In this document: positions 11,036 through 22,045 of the stretch, one piece after another
Numbering within the stretch: position 1 is the stretch's first letter
Layout of the letters: each line of letters opens with the position of its first letter
From: Reclinomonas americana ATCC 50394
Lineage: Eukaryota > Jakobida > Jakobea > Jakobida
NCBI GenBank assembly: GCA_048213135.1
Contig: PS015322.1
Coordinates: forward strand, 8,172 to 53,062
Length of the DNA stretch: 44,891 nt
Direction: 5' to 3'
Notes under the pieces: generated by a model
The model's input: only the letters and a program-made list of their open reading frames with translations
Database searches by the model: none
Told to the model about the DNA's origin: nothing
Program-made: the position numbers and the translations under genes

Positions 11036-14000
11036 CTCTCTCCTCTCTCTCCTCTCTCTCTCTCTCTCTCCTCTCCTCTCCTCTCCTCTCTCCTCTCTCT
11101 CTCTCCTCCTCTCCTCTCCTCTCCTCTCCTCTCCTCTCCTCTCCTCTCCTCTCCTCTCCTCTCCTCTCCTCTCCTCTCCTCTCCTCTCCTCATTCCTCTC
11201 CTCTCCTCTCCTCTCCTCCCTCTCTTCTTACCGCTGCGTATGTGCACAGCATTCTCCCAACCGGCCAGTGCAAGTACGTCCATGAATAATACCTTGCCTT
11301 TCCATCTATCATCATCACTCATTCTGTTTCTTCTTGTTGTGCAGGCGATCAAGGTCACAATGCATCGGCAGCCGCCGATCACAATCCCTTCATGAGTCCC
11401 TACGCGTCCAGTCGCTGCGTACCATGTTCTGCTTGATTTTGCTTGCACCTCCCGCATTCACTCACTATTCCCAATGCCACAGTTGGCCTGGGGCAGTCGG
11501 CAGGTGCACCGCCAGTCGGTTGCGTTGACAGACACTTTGGCACGAGAGGTTGTTGCGTGTGCTCATGATCTCGCTTCTCGTTTTCCAGGCAACAATTATC
11601 CACCGCCGCCGAGCCAGACTTTCCCCGACTACACTGCTGCTGCTCAACAACCTGCCTCCGTGTCCTTCCAGCTCCCACCAGCAGATTTCGGTGGTGCGCC
11701 GCCGTCGCAGTACTATGGCGCTCCGATGGAACCGTTGCGTCTGCGGTCCACCCACTCACGGATTCTTTCCATGTTTGTTGAACGTCTGTCTCACCCCCCT
11801 CGGCTCAGTTTGCAGCGCACGCCGTCGGGGCTCAATTTCGTGCCGACAGCGCCGACGCCCTCGGATGCACTCACGGCGGCCACATCAACCCTCGGTGCCG
11901 TAATGTCGCAGCTGCCGAGTCCTCGTTGCGTTGCGCACCACCAGCTTGTACTTGTGCTCTCATCCCATCTCAACTATGGTTTCTCCAGGTCGGTGGACTC
12001 CGCGCGTCACTGCAGCCGAACCGGAAGAAGTCTCTGATGTTGAGATCGCGACTGAAGAGATTGACGACCCGACACCGGCAGCAACTCCGCAGTACGCTCC
12101 GTCGCCTCGTGTCGCCACACCGACGCGGGTGAGTGTGTGTGGTGCTGCTGCAGTCATGTGCCCGACACTTGCGGTTGTGGGCTCATGCGGTGTGCAGGTG
12201 GAGATGCCGGAATCGTCGCTGCCTCGTCCAATGTCCGGACAAAGCGCCGGATTCAGCTCTGTCCGGCACACAGAGTCCGCCCAGCAACGTTTCGTGGCTT
12301 TCACCGTCGCTCTCGCACCTGTGGCTGACTGATACTATTCCTTCTTGTTTCGTGTATCAGCTCTCAGCTATGCTCCTCCGCCCGCCGCCTCGGCCTTTGC
12401 TGCGCGCAGTGGAAGTGGTGAGAATCGCCTTCTGTGTGTGTGTGGGCTGTTGTCTATCGCGTCCGCCTATTCACTGTTGGCTGCGCAGGCGAGTTTTCCG
12501 TGAGCTCGTTGGATGCCGCTCCGAAATGTGCGTGCATCTCTTCTTCCTTGTTTTCTTGCACTTCTCGTCCATTGCGCTTATGTTTCCCTTCAGCTGTTTC
12601 ATTCGTCAATGGCAATGATGTTGGTCGGAGTGGTACGGAAAAACATACCTGCTCCCGCTTCTGTGTGTCACTCTCTGACTTGTGTTCCCATTGCAGGCTC
12701 GCCCTACACTAGCATCTTTGCGGTAAGTGTCCGCCTTTTTCAATCCCACTTTCTCTCTTCCTCACGTATTCTGTTCGACACCACAGCAGCAGCCGTCGTC
12801 ACCACGATCGTACACCGACGAGTACTTCCGCAAGGAGCTGGAGTCGCGCTACCAGGCGATCAAATCCGGGTCGTCCGCGCCCTCGTCCCTGTCGTCCATT
12901 CCTCCGCCTGCGACGCAGGTGCTGGAGAGCAGCAGTCCACGCCGCGCTGCCCCGTTGCCAGTGTCGCCTCGCAGTGTTGGAGTGGACTTGCGTTCGCCGG
13001 TGATTTCCGCACCGCGGCCTTCGTCGCTGTCTCCGAGGGTACGTCTTTTGTGACAAATAGAGTGAGAGAAAGAGAGAGAGAGGAAAGTGAGAATGAGAAG
13101 GGGAGAGAGAGGGGGAAAGAGAGAGAGAGAAAGAGAAAGAGAGAATCATAGGGATAGAGAAATAGAGAGGGAAAGAGAGAGGGAAAGAGAGAGGGGGTAA
13201 GAGAAAGAGAGAAAAAAGGAGAGGAGAGACGGAAAGATGTACAGAGAGAAAGAGAAAGAGAGAGAGGGGGGAAAGAGAAAGAGAGAAAAAGAGAGGAGAG
13301 GAGCGCGGGAGAGAGTCAGAGGGAAGGAGAGAAAGAGAGAAAGAGCATTTTTTGCTCATCTCGGTTGCATTCATTTTCTCAGCCGCTCTACGAGCAGCCA
13401 ATGTCGGCACTGGCACCGCCCTCGGCCAAGATCTCGCCGACCGCGCTGCCCGTTTCCTCCCCACGAATGTCTGCCGCGACGGCGGAATTGCCAAGACCGT
13501 CTGTTGCGTGCTGTCTACACCCATACAATTCTGTCCTTCATGTGTGCTCATTCCCACCCCCTGTTGCAGGTCTCCCCGACCAAGGTCTCCTTCCCCGCTC
13601 GTGTCTCGTCTCGGTACTGGCGATGCTCACTAACATGTGTGAGAACAGCCGTCTGTGTTTCTGCAGCCTTCACCATTTGACAAGGACGCACGGACGCGCG
13701 CCGTGTATGCCGAGACCTTGGCACTCCAGCGACAGGTTTGTGGCAGCCGCATATCATCGTCGGTTCCGTTTGACTTGCTGCTGATCATCCCGTGTCTGTA
13801 GCTGGAGGACCGTATCCGCTTGATGGTGGCTTCATCGTCGCCTCCGGTGGCGCCGGTGCCCACCAAGTCACCCGTGTCACCCATTGCAAGTGGGGGTGCA
13901 ATTGGCACAGTTTCGTTCGTTTTGTGTTTCGTGATCATGTGAATGTGAGAGCTGAGTGAGACTCTTACCGCGAGCAGCTCACTGGCACTCATGTGGGTGA

Positions 14001-14615
14001 CGTGTCTCTTTCGTTGGTTGGTTGTGTGTGCGTGTGTGCGCGCGGCAGTCAATCATGTGCTGACTGTGCCTTCTGCAGAGTCCCCTCCGCAAGCGCGATG
14101 CGTACAACGAGGCGCTTCGCGTTCAGGAGCAGGTCCGTTTTCTGTTCGTTTTCAAGAGCGTGCTCTATCATTTTCTCACTCTGTCATCGGGAACAGGTGG
14201 AGGAGCGAATCCGATCCGCTGAGCGCCTCGCCGCTCGCGGACCGCAAAGCCCATTGGTCGCTGATTCGCGCAGTCCGGAGATGCGGGGAGTTGCGTGGAA
14301 AGGCGGCAGTGATTATCGCGCAATGTTGATGTGCTCACTTGGTGCCTCTTCAGATTCACCGCCTGGACATGGATGCGGAGCGCCTGCGACTCGAGTTGCA
14401 GCTGAAGCGGTTGGACGAGGAGAATCAAGTTCGCTCCTCGACCGATTACACCTCCAAGTGTTGCGGAGGGGAATGGGGGAAGAGGGACAGGGGGAAAGTG
14501 AGGGGAAGGGAATTTGAGAGAGTAAGACGTATTGAGCTGTATTGGCAGAAATATAAGAGTTTGTTGAGAGGTAGAGAGACAGACAAACAGATATGTGCAC
14601 AGGGAGAGAGAGAGT

Positions 14616-14675
<60 letters not shown>

Positions 14676-16301
14676 GAGGAGAGAGAGNNNNNNNNNNNNN
14701 NNNNNNNNNNNNNNNNNNNNNNNNNNNNNNNNNNNNNNNNNNNNNNNNNNNNNNNNNNNNNNNNNNNNNNNNNNNNNNNAGAGAGAGAGAGAGGTGGAAA
14801 GGGAGAGATGCAGTCGGATGGATAGACTGGCAAGCTGTCTGGGGATCGGTGGATCAAGAGTAGAGATGGTTGGAAAGGACATTTGAAAGCATGGGTGTGT
14901 TTGAAACCGAAAGAGGGGGAGGCTGAGTGATACGCAGGAACGACAACTGAGGGTGTAAGAGAGGAAAAGTGAATGCGAGAACGGGACAGGCGTGAAAAGT
15001 CAGTGTGCGTGCGTGTGAGACACGAGAGAAATGACTGGAGGGGCAGGCAGGTAGTTTAAGTTGACGCAGTGGCTTCCTGACGGATCTCAGGCATGCTGAG
15101 TGAGTGTGAGGGACACGAATGACAGAGTAACTGGCGGACTGACAGACAGAAAGATGCTGAGAATGCGATGGGCAGCCAAGGAAAGGAAGAGTCACTGGCG
15201 GTCTGGGAGTCCGAAAATTGCCAATAAGCGTGCTCTGAAAATAACGATTGCGCAATATAATTACACAAGCGCGCTCTCTTCTCATACTGCCACTTCACAG
15301 ACCTTGCTAAATTGGATCAGTTGGAGCTGGAGGGCCGATCCTCGAGTCCCGAGGTCAGTCTGTCATTTCTAGAAAACTCGCCTTTTTCCAGTCCCCCTCA
15401 ATTACCTCCCCAATCAGGCCGGCTACCTAGAGGACGCCACGCGTGACATTGGCTACCGCCTGCAGCTGCAAGAGCTGCGCTCCACACGCGACTCCATTGG
15501 GAGGGACCGTGGAATCGAGAAACAACGTGCGCTCTCGCAGCGTGCGCAGGAGGAGGCGGAGGCGCTACGCCAGAAGCAGCTGGAGATTCTGCGCGCCAAG
15601 GAGCTGCAGTATTTGCGGGAGCGGCGCTTGCTGGCGCAGCAGTTTGGCGTGATGGCGCTTGAGCAGCGTCCGGGAGTGGCGCTCGGGAGTGTCAGTGCCA
15701 AGGATCCGACGTTTGTGGAGAGTGAGGTGAGCGGAGTGGGAAGGAGAGAGTGAGATGGGGAAAGGGAGAGGCTTGGCTGTTGTTTTACTGTTGCATGTTG
15801 CGCTCACTCCATCTCCTCTCCCTCTGCAGGCACACCGCCTCGCTGTGGAATTTCAGCATCTGCGTGATCGCTCACTGGATACGGTGGAGAGCACCGAGTC
15901 ATTCCTGCAGAATCACCAGGTGCGCGATGTTTATCAGTATTCTCGATGTTCACTCGCTCAACCAACCATGCAGCTGGATCAAGTGCGGCACGAAGAGCGG
16001 CAGCGCGACTTTGAGACGCAGCTCCGACTCGCCGAATTGGAGCGGCTGCAGAGTCGGCAGCGATTGGAGGGCAAGATGCGACAAGCGGTGTGTTGAGGGG
16101 AAGAGAGCAATTCAATCCCTTCCCAGTTTCCTCACCACTCCTCCCGTTCAGTACGCCATTGTGGAAAAGGAGGAGAGCGAGCGCCTGCGCCTTCACCACC
16201 AGCTGCAACAGGAGGAGCTGCAAGAGCGCGAGGAGGCCAACCGGCGTCACCGGTTGATTGATCACGATATTTTCATGCAGGGAGCGCGCGAGTTTTATTG
16301 A
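7886..16301 (+). CDS. SH3-domain, Pro/Ser-rich, coiled-coil scaffold protein
   Basis: About 33 small exons, most 25-160 nt, join in a consistent frame from ATG 7886 (exon 7886-7907) to TGA at 16299-16301. Exons 2-3 (8014-8171, 8298-8475) begin with LREIMNTERQCLRTL, which resembles the first helix of a RhoGEF (DH) domain but is too short to be a whole one. Exons 3-4 form a good SH3 domain: RALFSFAGSTGDELTVQAGQ, then GNGWAFGQI and VGYLPQSYLEPV. Exons 6-23 are Pro/Ser/Ala-rich and probably disordered. From about 13.66 kb to the end it is highly charged heptad-like sequence (RLRLELQLKRLDEEN, EEAEALRQKQLEILRAKELQ), a long coiled coil. Introns at 10551, 11519, 11734, 11925, 13503, 14290 and 14460 start with GTTGCG; one at 13886 starts with GC. 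Likely a cytoskeletal or signalling scaffold (inference). The donor of the exon near 13570-13620 is uncertain. Confidence 0.8.
9250..9770 (+). repeat. Higher-order minisatellite in SH3-gene intron
   Basis: Within the intron 9142-9864. Degenerate CTCTCGCTGTGCTCC-like short units form a longer unit, starting CTCGCACTGTGCTCCATTCG, seen at about 9284, 9454 and 9581. No coding role is expected: it lies between a good donor (GTGAGT) and acceptor (TTCTCGCAG). Confidence 0.8.
10575..11230 (+). repeat. (CCTCT)n pentanucleotide array and CT runs in intron
   Basis: Inside the intron 10551-11249. Mostly (CCTCT)n with (CT)n, some CCTCG units near 10845, and a short assembly gap (10960-10979). The array is entirely pyrimidine on the gene's sense strand and ends just before the 3' splice site TGTGCACAG. 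Confidence 0.95.
10960..10979. other. Assembly gap
   Basis: Twenty N inside the CCTCT array; the array length is therefore unknown. Confidence 1.
13057..13345 (+). repeat. GA-rich simple sequence in intron
   Basis: GAGAGAAA-type sequence in the intron 13039-13382. Here the sense strand is purine-rich, unlike the CT-rich arrays of the same gene. Confidence 0.9.
14600..14800 (+). repeat. (GA)n microsatellite with gap in intron
   Basis: Long GA run interrupted by a gap (14688-14779) inside the intron that starts at 14460 and ends at the acceptor near 15299. Confidence 0.95.
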
Positions 16302-16358
16302 GGCAACGCACGATTTTTTGCACAATGTGACATGTATGTACCAAGGTGACGAGTATTA

Positions 16359-18993
16359 TTATTGCGTGGGAGTGCGCTGGAAAAAGTTGGAGATGGAGGC
16401 AGAAGCGGCGGCTGAGTTGCCGCTACTGCTGGAGTTGCGTCGTCTGTGCAAGAAAGTGAGAAAGGGTAGAGTGATGAGACAGCAGCCGTCGGCGCAACTT
16501 GGCAGGTTGTTCTGGGTGCAGGGGACGCGAAGCTGGTCTCTTGCGTGTCGTGCTTGCCGCCTCGCCAGTGCACTTGTCCATGTGCGTGTTGAGCAGGAGA
16601 AGGGCGGCGTTCTTGTCAACGCCTTCGCACGTGCCGTGGCACATTGGGCACACCAATTGTACACCAGTGCACAGCACGCTCGGTTGCTTTGTGCGCGGTG
16701 GCGACTGTCACCATCGAATGAGTGGGTAATCTCTGACTGAGCACAGCAGAGACCGAGGAGTGTGAGCTGTTGTTGCACGCAACTCGCGGGCGAGGGGCGG
16801 GCCGGCTAAGCATCATGCAGTGGCGATCGAGATGTTCGTTAAGCGCCAGGGCGGCAGCTGTCTTATTGATGCTCTCGACGACGAAGCCACAGGTGGGGCA
16901 TTGGAGGGTGGCGCCTCGAGCCATGAGGGCAGACTGAGAGGGCGAGGGGAGAGGGGAAGAGTGAGACTGCAAGCAAAACAATAATCAGACCCTCGTACCC
17001 AGACACTGATGCTCAGGAAGTGAACATGCTACCTGAGTCTCAATGCAAGTGTCTCACTCTTCGAGGTATTTCAAATTCTCTCNNNNNNNNNNNNNNNNNN
17101 NNNNNNNNNNNNNNNNNNNNNNNNNNNNNNNNNNNNNNNNNNNNNNNNNNNNNNNNNNNNNNNNNNNNNNNNNNNNNNNNNNNNNNNNNNNNNNNNNNNN
17201 NNNNNNNNNNNNNNNNNNNNNNNNNNNNNNNNNNNNNNNNNNNNNNNNNNNNNNNNNNNNNNNNNNNNNNNNNNNNNNNNNNNNNNNNNNNNNNNNNNNN
17301 NNNNNNNNNNNNNNNNNNNNNNNNNNNNNNNNNNNNNNNNNNNNNNNNNNNNNNNNNNNNNNNNNNNNNNNNNNNNNNNNNNNNNNNNNNNNNNNNNNNN
17401 NNNNNNNNNNNNNNNNNNNNNNNNNNNNNNNNNNNNNNNGATGAGGTGAGTGTGAATGATGGAAGAGACTGCGTGCGATCGTGTGATCTCTCACCTGCAC
17501 GCGCTCCAGCCCGCTGATGCGCACGCCCACCAGGCGGATTTTGCCGTGCATGTGCTTGTGCACCAGGCTCTCCACGATGGGGAAGATCTGAATAGGGAAA
17601 GAGTGGGAGAAGGGACAGGGGGGAGTGAGAAGGGGGAAGCGAGAAGGGTGGGGTGGAAAGAAAGCTTGCATGTAAAGTAGTCGGACTCTTCTCATCTCTT
17701 ATTCGTGATTCTCTAAGCCAGAGGGACAGGAAAGAACGGGAAAGAGAACAGACAGTGGTTGGTGCACAAGGAGAACTCAGTGCTCCCTCTTTCAATCTCT
17801 TTCTCTCTCCACTCAGTAGTCGGACTCTTCTCATCTCTGATTCGTGATTCTCTAAGCCAGAGGGACATGAAAGAACGGAAAAGAGAACAAACAGTGCGTT
17901 GGTGCACAAGGAGAACACAGTGCTCCCTCTTTCAATCTCTTTCTCTCTCCACTCTCCTTTCTCAGGGGAAACTGGCGAACGAGAGAAAGTGCATGCTGTG
18001 CTCGTCAAGTACCATCTGACATGCTATCTTGTGTACACATGCTGCTTCTCGCCCACTCATTGTCATGCCGAGAGAGAATGCAATTGAGTGCATCAAGTGT
18101 GAAACCAAGAAAAAATGCCGCACCTCTCTCGCCAGCCGAATGGGAGCCGGAACGGAGACGGCTCGAGTGGTAATCTGCACACAGCCAGAATCAGTAGGCT
18201 GCCTTCATCATTCTACCCTTGAAACGCACACCTGAAAGTTGGTTGTCTTCAACTTGAGCGTGATTGTTCTTCCGCGCCGCTGACCCCGTGCGAGATCCTG
18301 TTCCAGTTCCTCGCACATCTGTGTCCACAGAAACGGGCATTCAGTCAGCGCGTAAAAATACTCGCCGATTGTGGCACGTACCGTCTGCACACGATCGATA
18401 ATATCGTCGACATTGTCGGTGCCCATAAACGTGGACTCGGTGGAGTAGCTCTTGCGCTCGGCCGGCGGTCTGCACACGGCCCTTCATCAGTCATGAAGAC
18501 AACTCGAAAAAACACTCCAACTCTCGCAACGCACCCTTCGCGAATGTTGCGCGACAACCCGATGCTCTTGCGCAACAAGAAATGACTGGTCATGTCGCGA
18601 AACACCAGCAGCAGGAGCGCACGTTGTGCAATCAGGTCGCCCAGCGTGTGACAATCGAGAAATGTCAGCAGTCGCTCGGTCACCTGCATTGAGTTGAGCA
18701 GGCAGGCAGGCGTGGTGCGCCTGAGGAGCGGATGCAGTATACCTTGCCAATGCCCGGAATCTTGCGAGTGGGCAGCGGTCGCATGTAGGCCTCAATGGCG
18801 TCGGCATCGAACGGCAGCATGAACTGGCCGTTGGGCTTGTTGACGTTGCTGGCGACCTTGGCAAGCATGCGCTGCGCGCAGGCAAGAGAATGGCTATGAG
18901 GCGTGGAGGGCAAAGACGAAGGGAGACAAGAAGCAGTGAAAGATTATACAGAGAAACAAGGAGAGGGAGAGGGAGAGAAACAAGGAAAGAAAA

Positions 18994-19031
<38 letters not shown>

Positions 19032-20929
19032 CAAGACAGAGGGATCTCTCTCTCTCTATCGCGTCGCAACATTGGGGCCGATACCGATGCTGGCGGTGAG
19101 TCGGGTTTCCCTGCAGAACGCGGTCAATGGAGAAGCGCGTGTCATCAACAGCAGTATGCACGAGGTAACGCACGCTTCAATCTCCTGTCGGATGCGGGAG
19201 GCGAGGTCGGCGCGGGAGAGGTTGCGGTGGGCACTCCTGGAGGGACGACGGTGAGAAGGGAGACGAGGGAGAGAAGGAGCAGGAGGGAAAGAAGAAGTGA
19301 ACACAGAGAGACTCTCTGACTGGAGGAGGGNNNNNNNNNNNNNNNNNNNNNNNNNNNNNNNNNNNNNNNNNNNNNNNNNNNNNNNNNNNNNNNNNNNNNN
19401 NNNNNNNNNNNNNNNNNNNNNNNNNNNNNNNNNNNNNNNNNNNNNNNNNNNNNNNNNNNNNNNNNNNNNNNNNNNNNNNNNNNNNNNNNNNNNNNNNNNN
19501 NNNNNNNNNNNNNNNNNNNNNNNNNNNNNNNNNNNNNNNNNNNNNNNNNNNNNNNNNNNNNNNNNNNNNNNNNNNNNNNNNNNNNNNNNNNNNNNNNNNN
19601 NNNNNNNNNNNNNNNNNNNNNNNNNNNNNNNNNNNNNNNNNNNNNNNNNNNNNNNNNNNNNNNNNNNNNNNNNNNNNNNNNNNNNNNNNNNNNNNNNNNN
19701 NNNNNNNNNNNNNNNNNNNNNNNNNNNNNNNNNNNNNNNNNNNNNNNNNNNNNNNNNNNNNNNNNNNNNNNNNNNNNNNNNNNNNNNNNNNNNNNNNNNN
19801 NNNNNNNNNNNNNNNNNNNNNNNNNNNNNNNNNNNNNNNNNNNNNNNNNNNNNNNNNNNNNNNNNNNNNNNNNNNNNNNNNNNNNNNNNNNNNNNNNNNN
19901 NNNNNNNNNNNNNNNNNNNNNNNNNNNNNNNNNNNNNNNNNNNNNNNNNNNNNNNNNNNNNNNNNNNNNNNNNNNNNNNNNNNNNNNNNNNNNNNNNNNN
20001 NNNNNNNNNNNNNNNNNNNNNNNNNNNNNNNNNNNNNNNNNNNNNNNNNNNNNNNNNNNNNNNNNNNNNNNNNNNNNNNNNNNNNNNNNNNNNNNNNNNN
20101 NNNNNNNNNNNNNNNNNNNNNNNGGCAGTGAAAAGGGAGGACGTGGAATAGAAGAGCAGGAGGGAAAGAAGAGGAGCAGAATCGGGAGGAGTACGAGATA
20201 AGACAGAGAGACTCTCTGGCTGGAGGAGGGCAGGAGACAGCAGTAGACAGCGAAGACAACGGGGGAAGACGAGGAAGAGAAGGAGAAGGAGCAGGAGGGA
20301 AAGAAGAGGAGCGGAATCGGGAGGAGTGCAAAAGAGAACACACAGAGCATACATGACTGGAGGAAGAAGAGGATTTAAAAGGACAGGACAGGAGGCAGCA
20401 GTAGGTAGTGAAGACGAAGGGGAGAAGAGGCTTGAGGAGAAGCTGAAGGAAAAGAAAAATATCTCGTAAAAATGAATGCCACGCGACATGTGCTTGTCAG
20501 GCAACCACTCCTTCTGGTTCCACTCACAAGTAGTCCGTGACATCGAGGTACGCCTCGTCCAGCGAGGCCATTTCAAAATCTGTCACGCAATAGGTCAGTC
20601 GTCGAACAGAAAACAACACCGCGACCATCACATCAGCGCACTGGGATCGTATCGTGCAAGAATCGGCCGAATCTCGCGACTGGCCGCCGTGTACCTGCTC
20701 GCCACAGTCAGACTCACGCAATGCTGGACCGGCTGCTGCTGTTGACGGCACGCAACTTGGAGAAACTCGGCTTGATGAGCTTGAGCTCGGGGCACAATTT
20801 GAGACCGATGAAGCCAGGCATCGCGGAGCGCACGCCCTTCAGTCGCGCCTCGTAGCTGCTCGTGCACAACATGCCCATACCGCCGACGGCCACAGGCAAG
20901 CCTCGCAGTTCGGGTCGATCGCGGAGTTC
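16359..20929 (-). CDS. POLK: DNA polymerase kappa (Y-family), N-terminus not assembled
   Basis: Translesion DNA polymerase, nuclear. First recognisable exon 20929-20757 reads ELRDRPELRGLPVAVG...AMPGFIGLKLCPEL, matching the region just after the first metal-binding motif of Pol kappa. Exons 20694-20642 and 20579-20528 give SREIRPILARYDPNFEMASLDEAYLD with the catalytic SLDEAYLD. Then come LTASIGIGPN, RMLAKVASNVNKPNGQF (18.9-18.75 kb), RKIPGIGKVTERLL, the little-finger region (ERKSYSTESTF, GRTITLKLKTTNFQ) and RLVGVRISGLE (about 17.5 kb). UBZ fingers follow: CPTCGF...LNEHLDRHC (about 16.9 kb) and CPMCHG...LNTHMDKC (about 16.6 kb). The C-terminus is SISNFFQRTPTQ-stop, a PIP-like box. The exon with the first catalytic Asp motif is absent, most likely in the gap 21672-22045; another gap (19331-20123) may hide the insert between palm motifs. 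Introns at 20756, 19070, 16783 and 16498 start with GTTGCG. Confidence 0.95.
17083..17439. other. Assembly gap in POLK
   Basis: Lies between the little-finger exon (GLERVQ, donor GTGAGAG) and the first UBZ exon; linker exons may be missing. Confidence 1.
17679..17955 (-). repeat. Tandem duplication of about 138 bp in POLK intron
   Basis: Two nearly identical direct copies starting AGTAGTCGGACTCTTCTC (near 17679 and 17816), each including CTAAGCCAGAGGGACA and ending CTCTCTCCACTC. Both lie in the intron between the NFQ..RLARE exon and the IFPIVESL exon. Confidence 0.9.
18960..19045 (-). repeat. (GA)n stretch in POLK intron
   Basis: GA-rich run on the plus strand (CT-rich on the sense strand) in the 5' part of the intron between GIGPN and RMLAKV. 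Confidence 0.85.
19331..20123. other. Assembly gap in POLK
   Basis: 793 N between the SLDEAYLD exon and the LSRADLASRIRQ exon, flanked on both sides by similar GAGCAGGAGGGAAAGAAG repeats, so probably a collapsed intronic repeat. Confidence 1.
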
Positions 20930-21384
20930 CTGCGGGTCGGGGCGGGTCGGGGAAGGATGAGAGTGAGGGGGAGGGACGGAGAAGGTGGGCGTTGCCTGCA
21001 TACCACGGCCACTGCGATGAAATGCACAAGAGTCAGTCACCAGCATGAGTGGCGGGGAAGGAGAGAGAGAGAGAGAGAGAGACCAGAGGAGAGAGAGAGA
21101 GAGAAGAGGAGCTCCACAACTCGCGCGCTCTGATAGCTTCTTCTTCCTTATTGCTGCTGTTCGTGTTGGTGGTGGTGTCATTGTTCCTTCTCCTTCATGC
21201 TTCTTCCTCTGCTTCTTGTTTCTCGAGGTGGGGCTACTGCTGCTGTTGTCCCAGTTGTTGTTGGTAGTGATAATATGACAACGGTCTTCTTCCCTCTTCA
21301 TGCTCTTGCTCTCGTTCTTCTTGTTCTTCTTCGCCTTCTTCTCCTTCTACTTCTCTCGTCTTCCCCTGCTCCTCCTCCTCCTCC

Positions 21385-21671
21385 TCCTTCTTCAATCGGG
21401 CTCTCCTCGTGCGAGGCGGATCTACAAGATGAATCAATCTTTGGGACTCTTCCCGCCACATACTCAGTGCGGATCCATCACATACTGGCGAGGGACTTGC
21501 TCTCCTATTCCTCACTGCTTCTCCTCTGGTTCTTTTTCTTTCCATTTCTAATTCTCTTCCTCCTCCTCCTCCCCCTCCTCCTTCTTCTTCTTCAACCGGG
21601 ATCTCCTCGTGCGAGGCGGATCAAGATGAATCAATCTATGGGAAGATACTCATTGCAAATCCACCACATAC
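21385..21671. repeat. Direct repeat of about 190 bp abutting a gap
   Basis: Two copies of a segment with core CTCCTCGTGCGAGGCGGATC followed by AGATGAATCAATCT and a CCACATAC-like end (near 21400-21490 and 21590-21671). The core CCTCGTGCGAGG is a perfect 12-base palindrome. The second copy ends at the gap, so more copies are probably collapsed there. Confidence 0.85.
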
Positions 21672-22045
21672 NNNNNNNNNNNNNNNNNNNNNNNNNNNNN
21701 NNNNNNNNNNNNNNNNNNNNNNNNNNNNNNNNNNNNNNNNNNNNNNNNNNNNNNNNNNNNNNNNNNNNNNNNNNNNNNNNNNNNNNNNNNNNNNNNNNNN
21801 NNNNNNNNNNNNNNNNNNNNNNNNNNNNNNNNNNNNNNNNNNNNNNNNNNNNNNNNNNNNNNNNNNNNNNNNNNNNNNNNNNNNNNNNNNNNNNNNNNNN
21901 NNNNNNNNNNNNNNNNNNNNNNNNNNNNNNNNNNNNNNNNNNNNNNNNNNNNNNNNNNNNNNNNNNNNNNNNNNNNNNNNNNNNNNNNNNNNNNNNNNNN
22001 NNNNNNNNNNNNNNNNNNNNNNNNNNNNNNNNNNNNNNNNNNNNN
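21672..22045. other. Assembly gap upstream of POLK exons
   Basis: The most likely place for the POLK exon encoding the first catalytic Asp motif. Confidence 1.

Noticed and set aside
10415-11395. Open frame through the CCTCT array
   Set aside because: Pentamer repeats lack stops in any frame; the exons on both sides join by removing it.
20720-20760. Reading through GTTGCGTGCC in POLK as coding (KLRAVNSS)
   Set aside because: It resembles the family residues KYRAV by chance, but treating it as a donor yields KYTAASREIRPILARYDPNF, a far better match that also connects to the catalytic exon.
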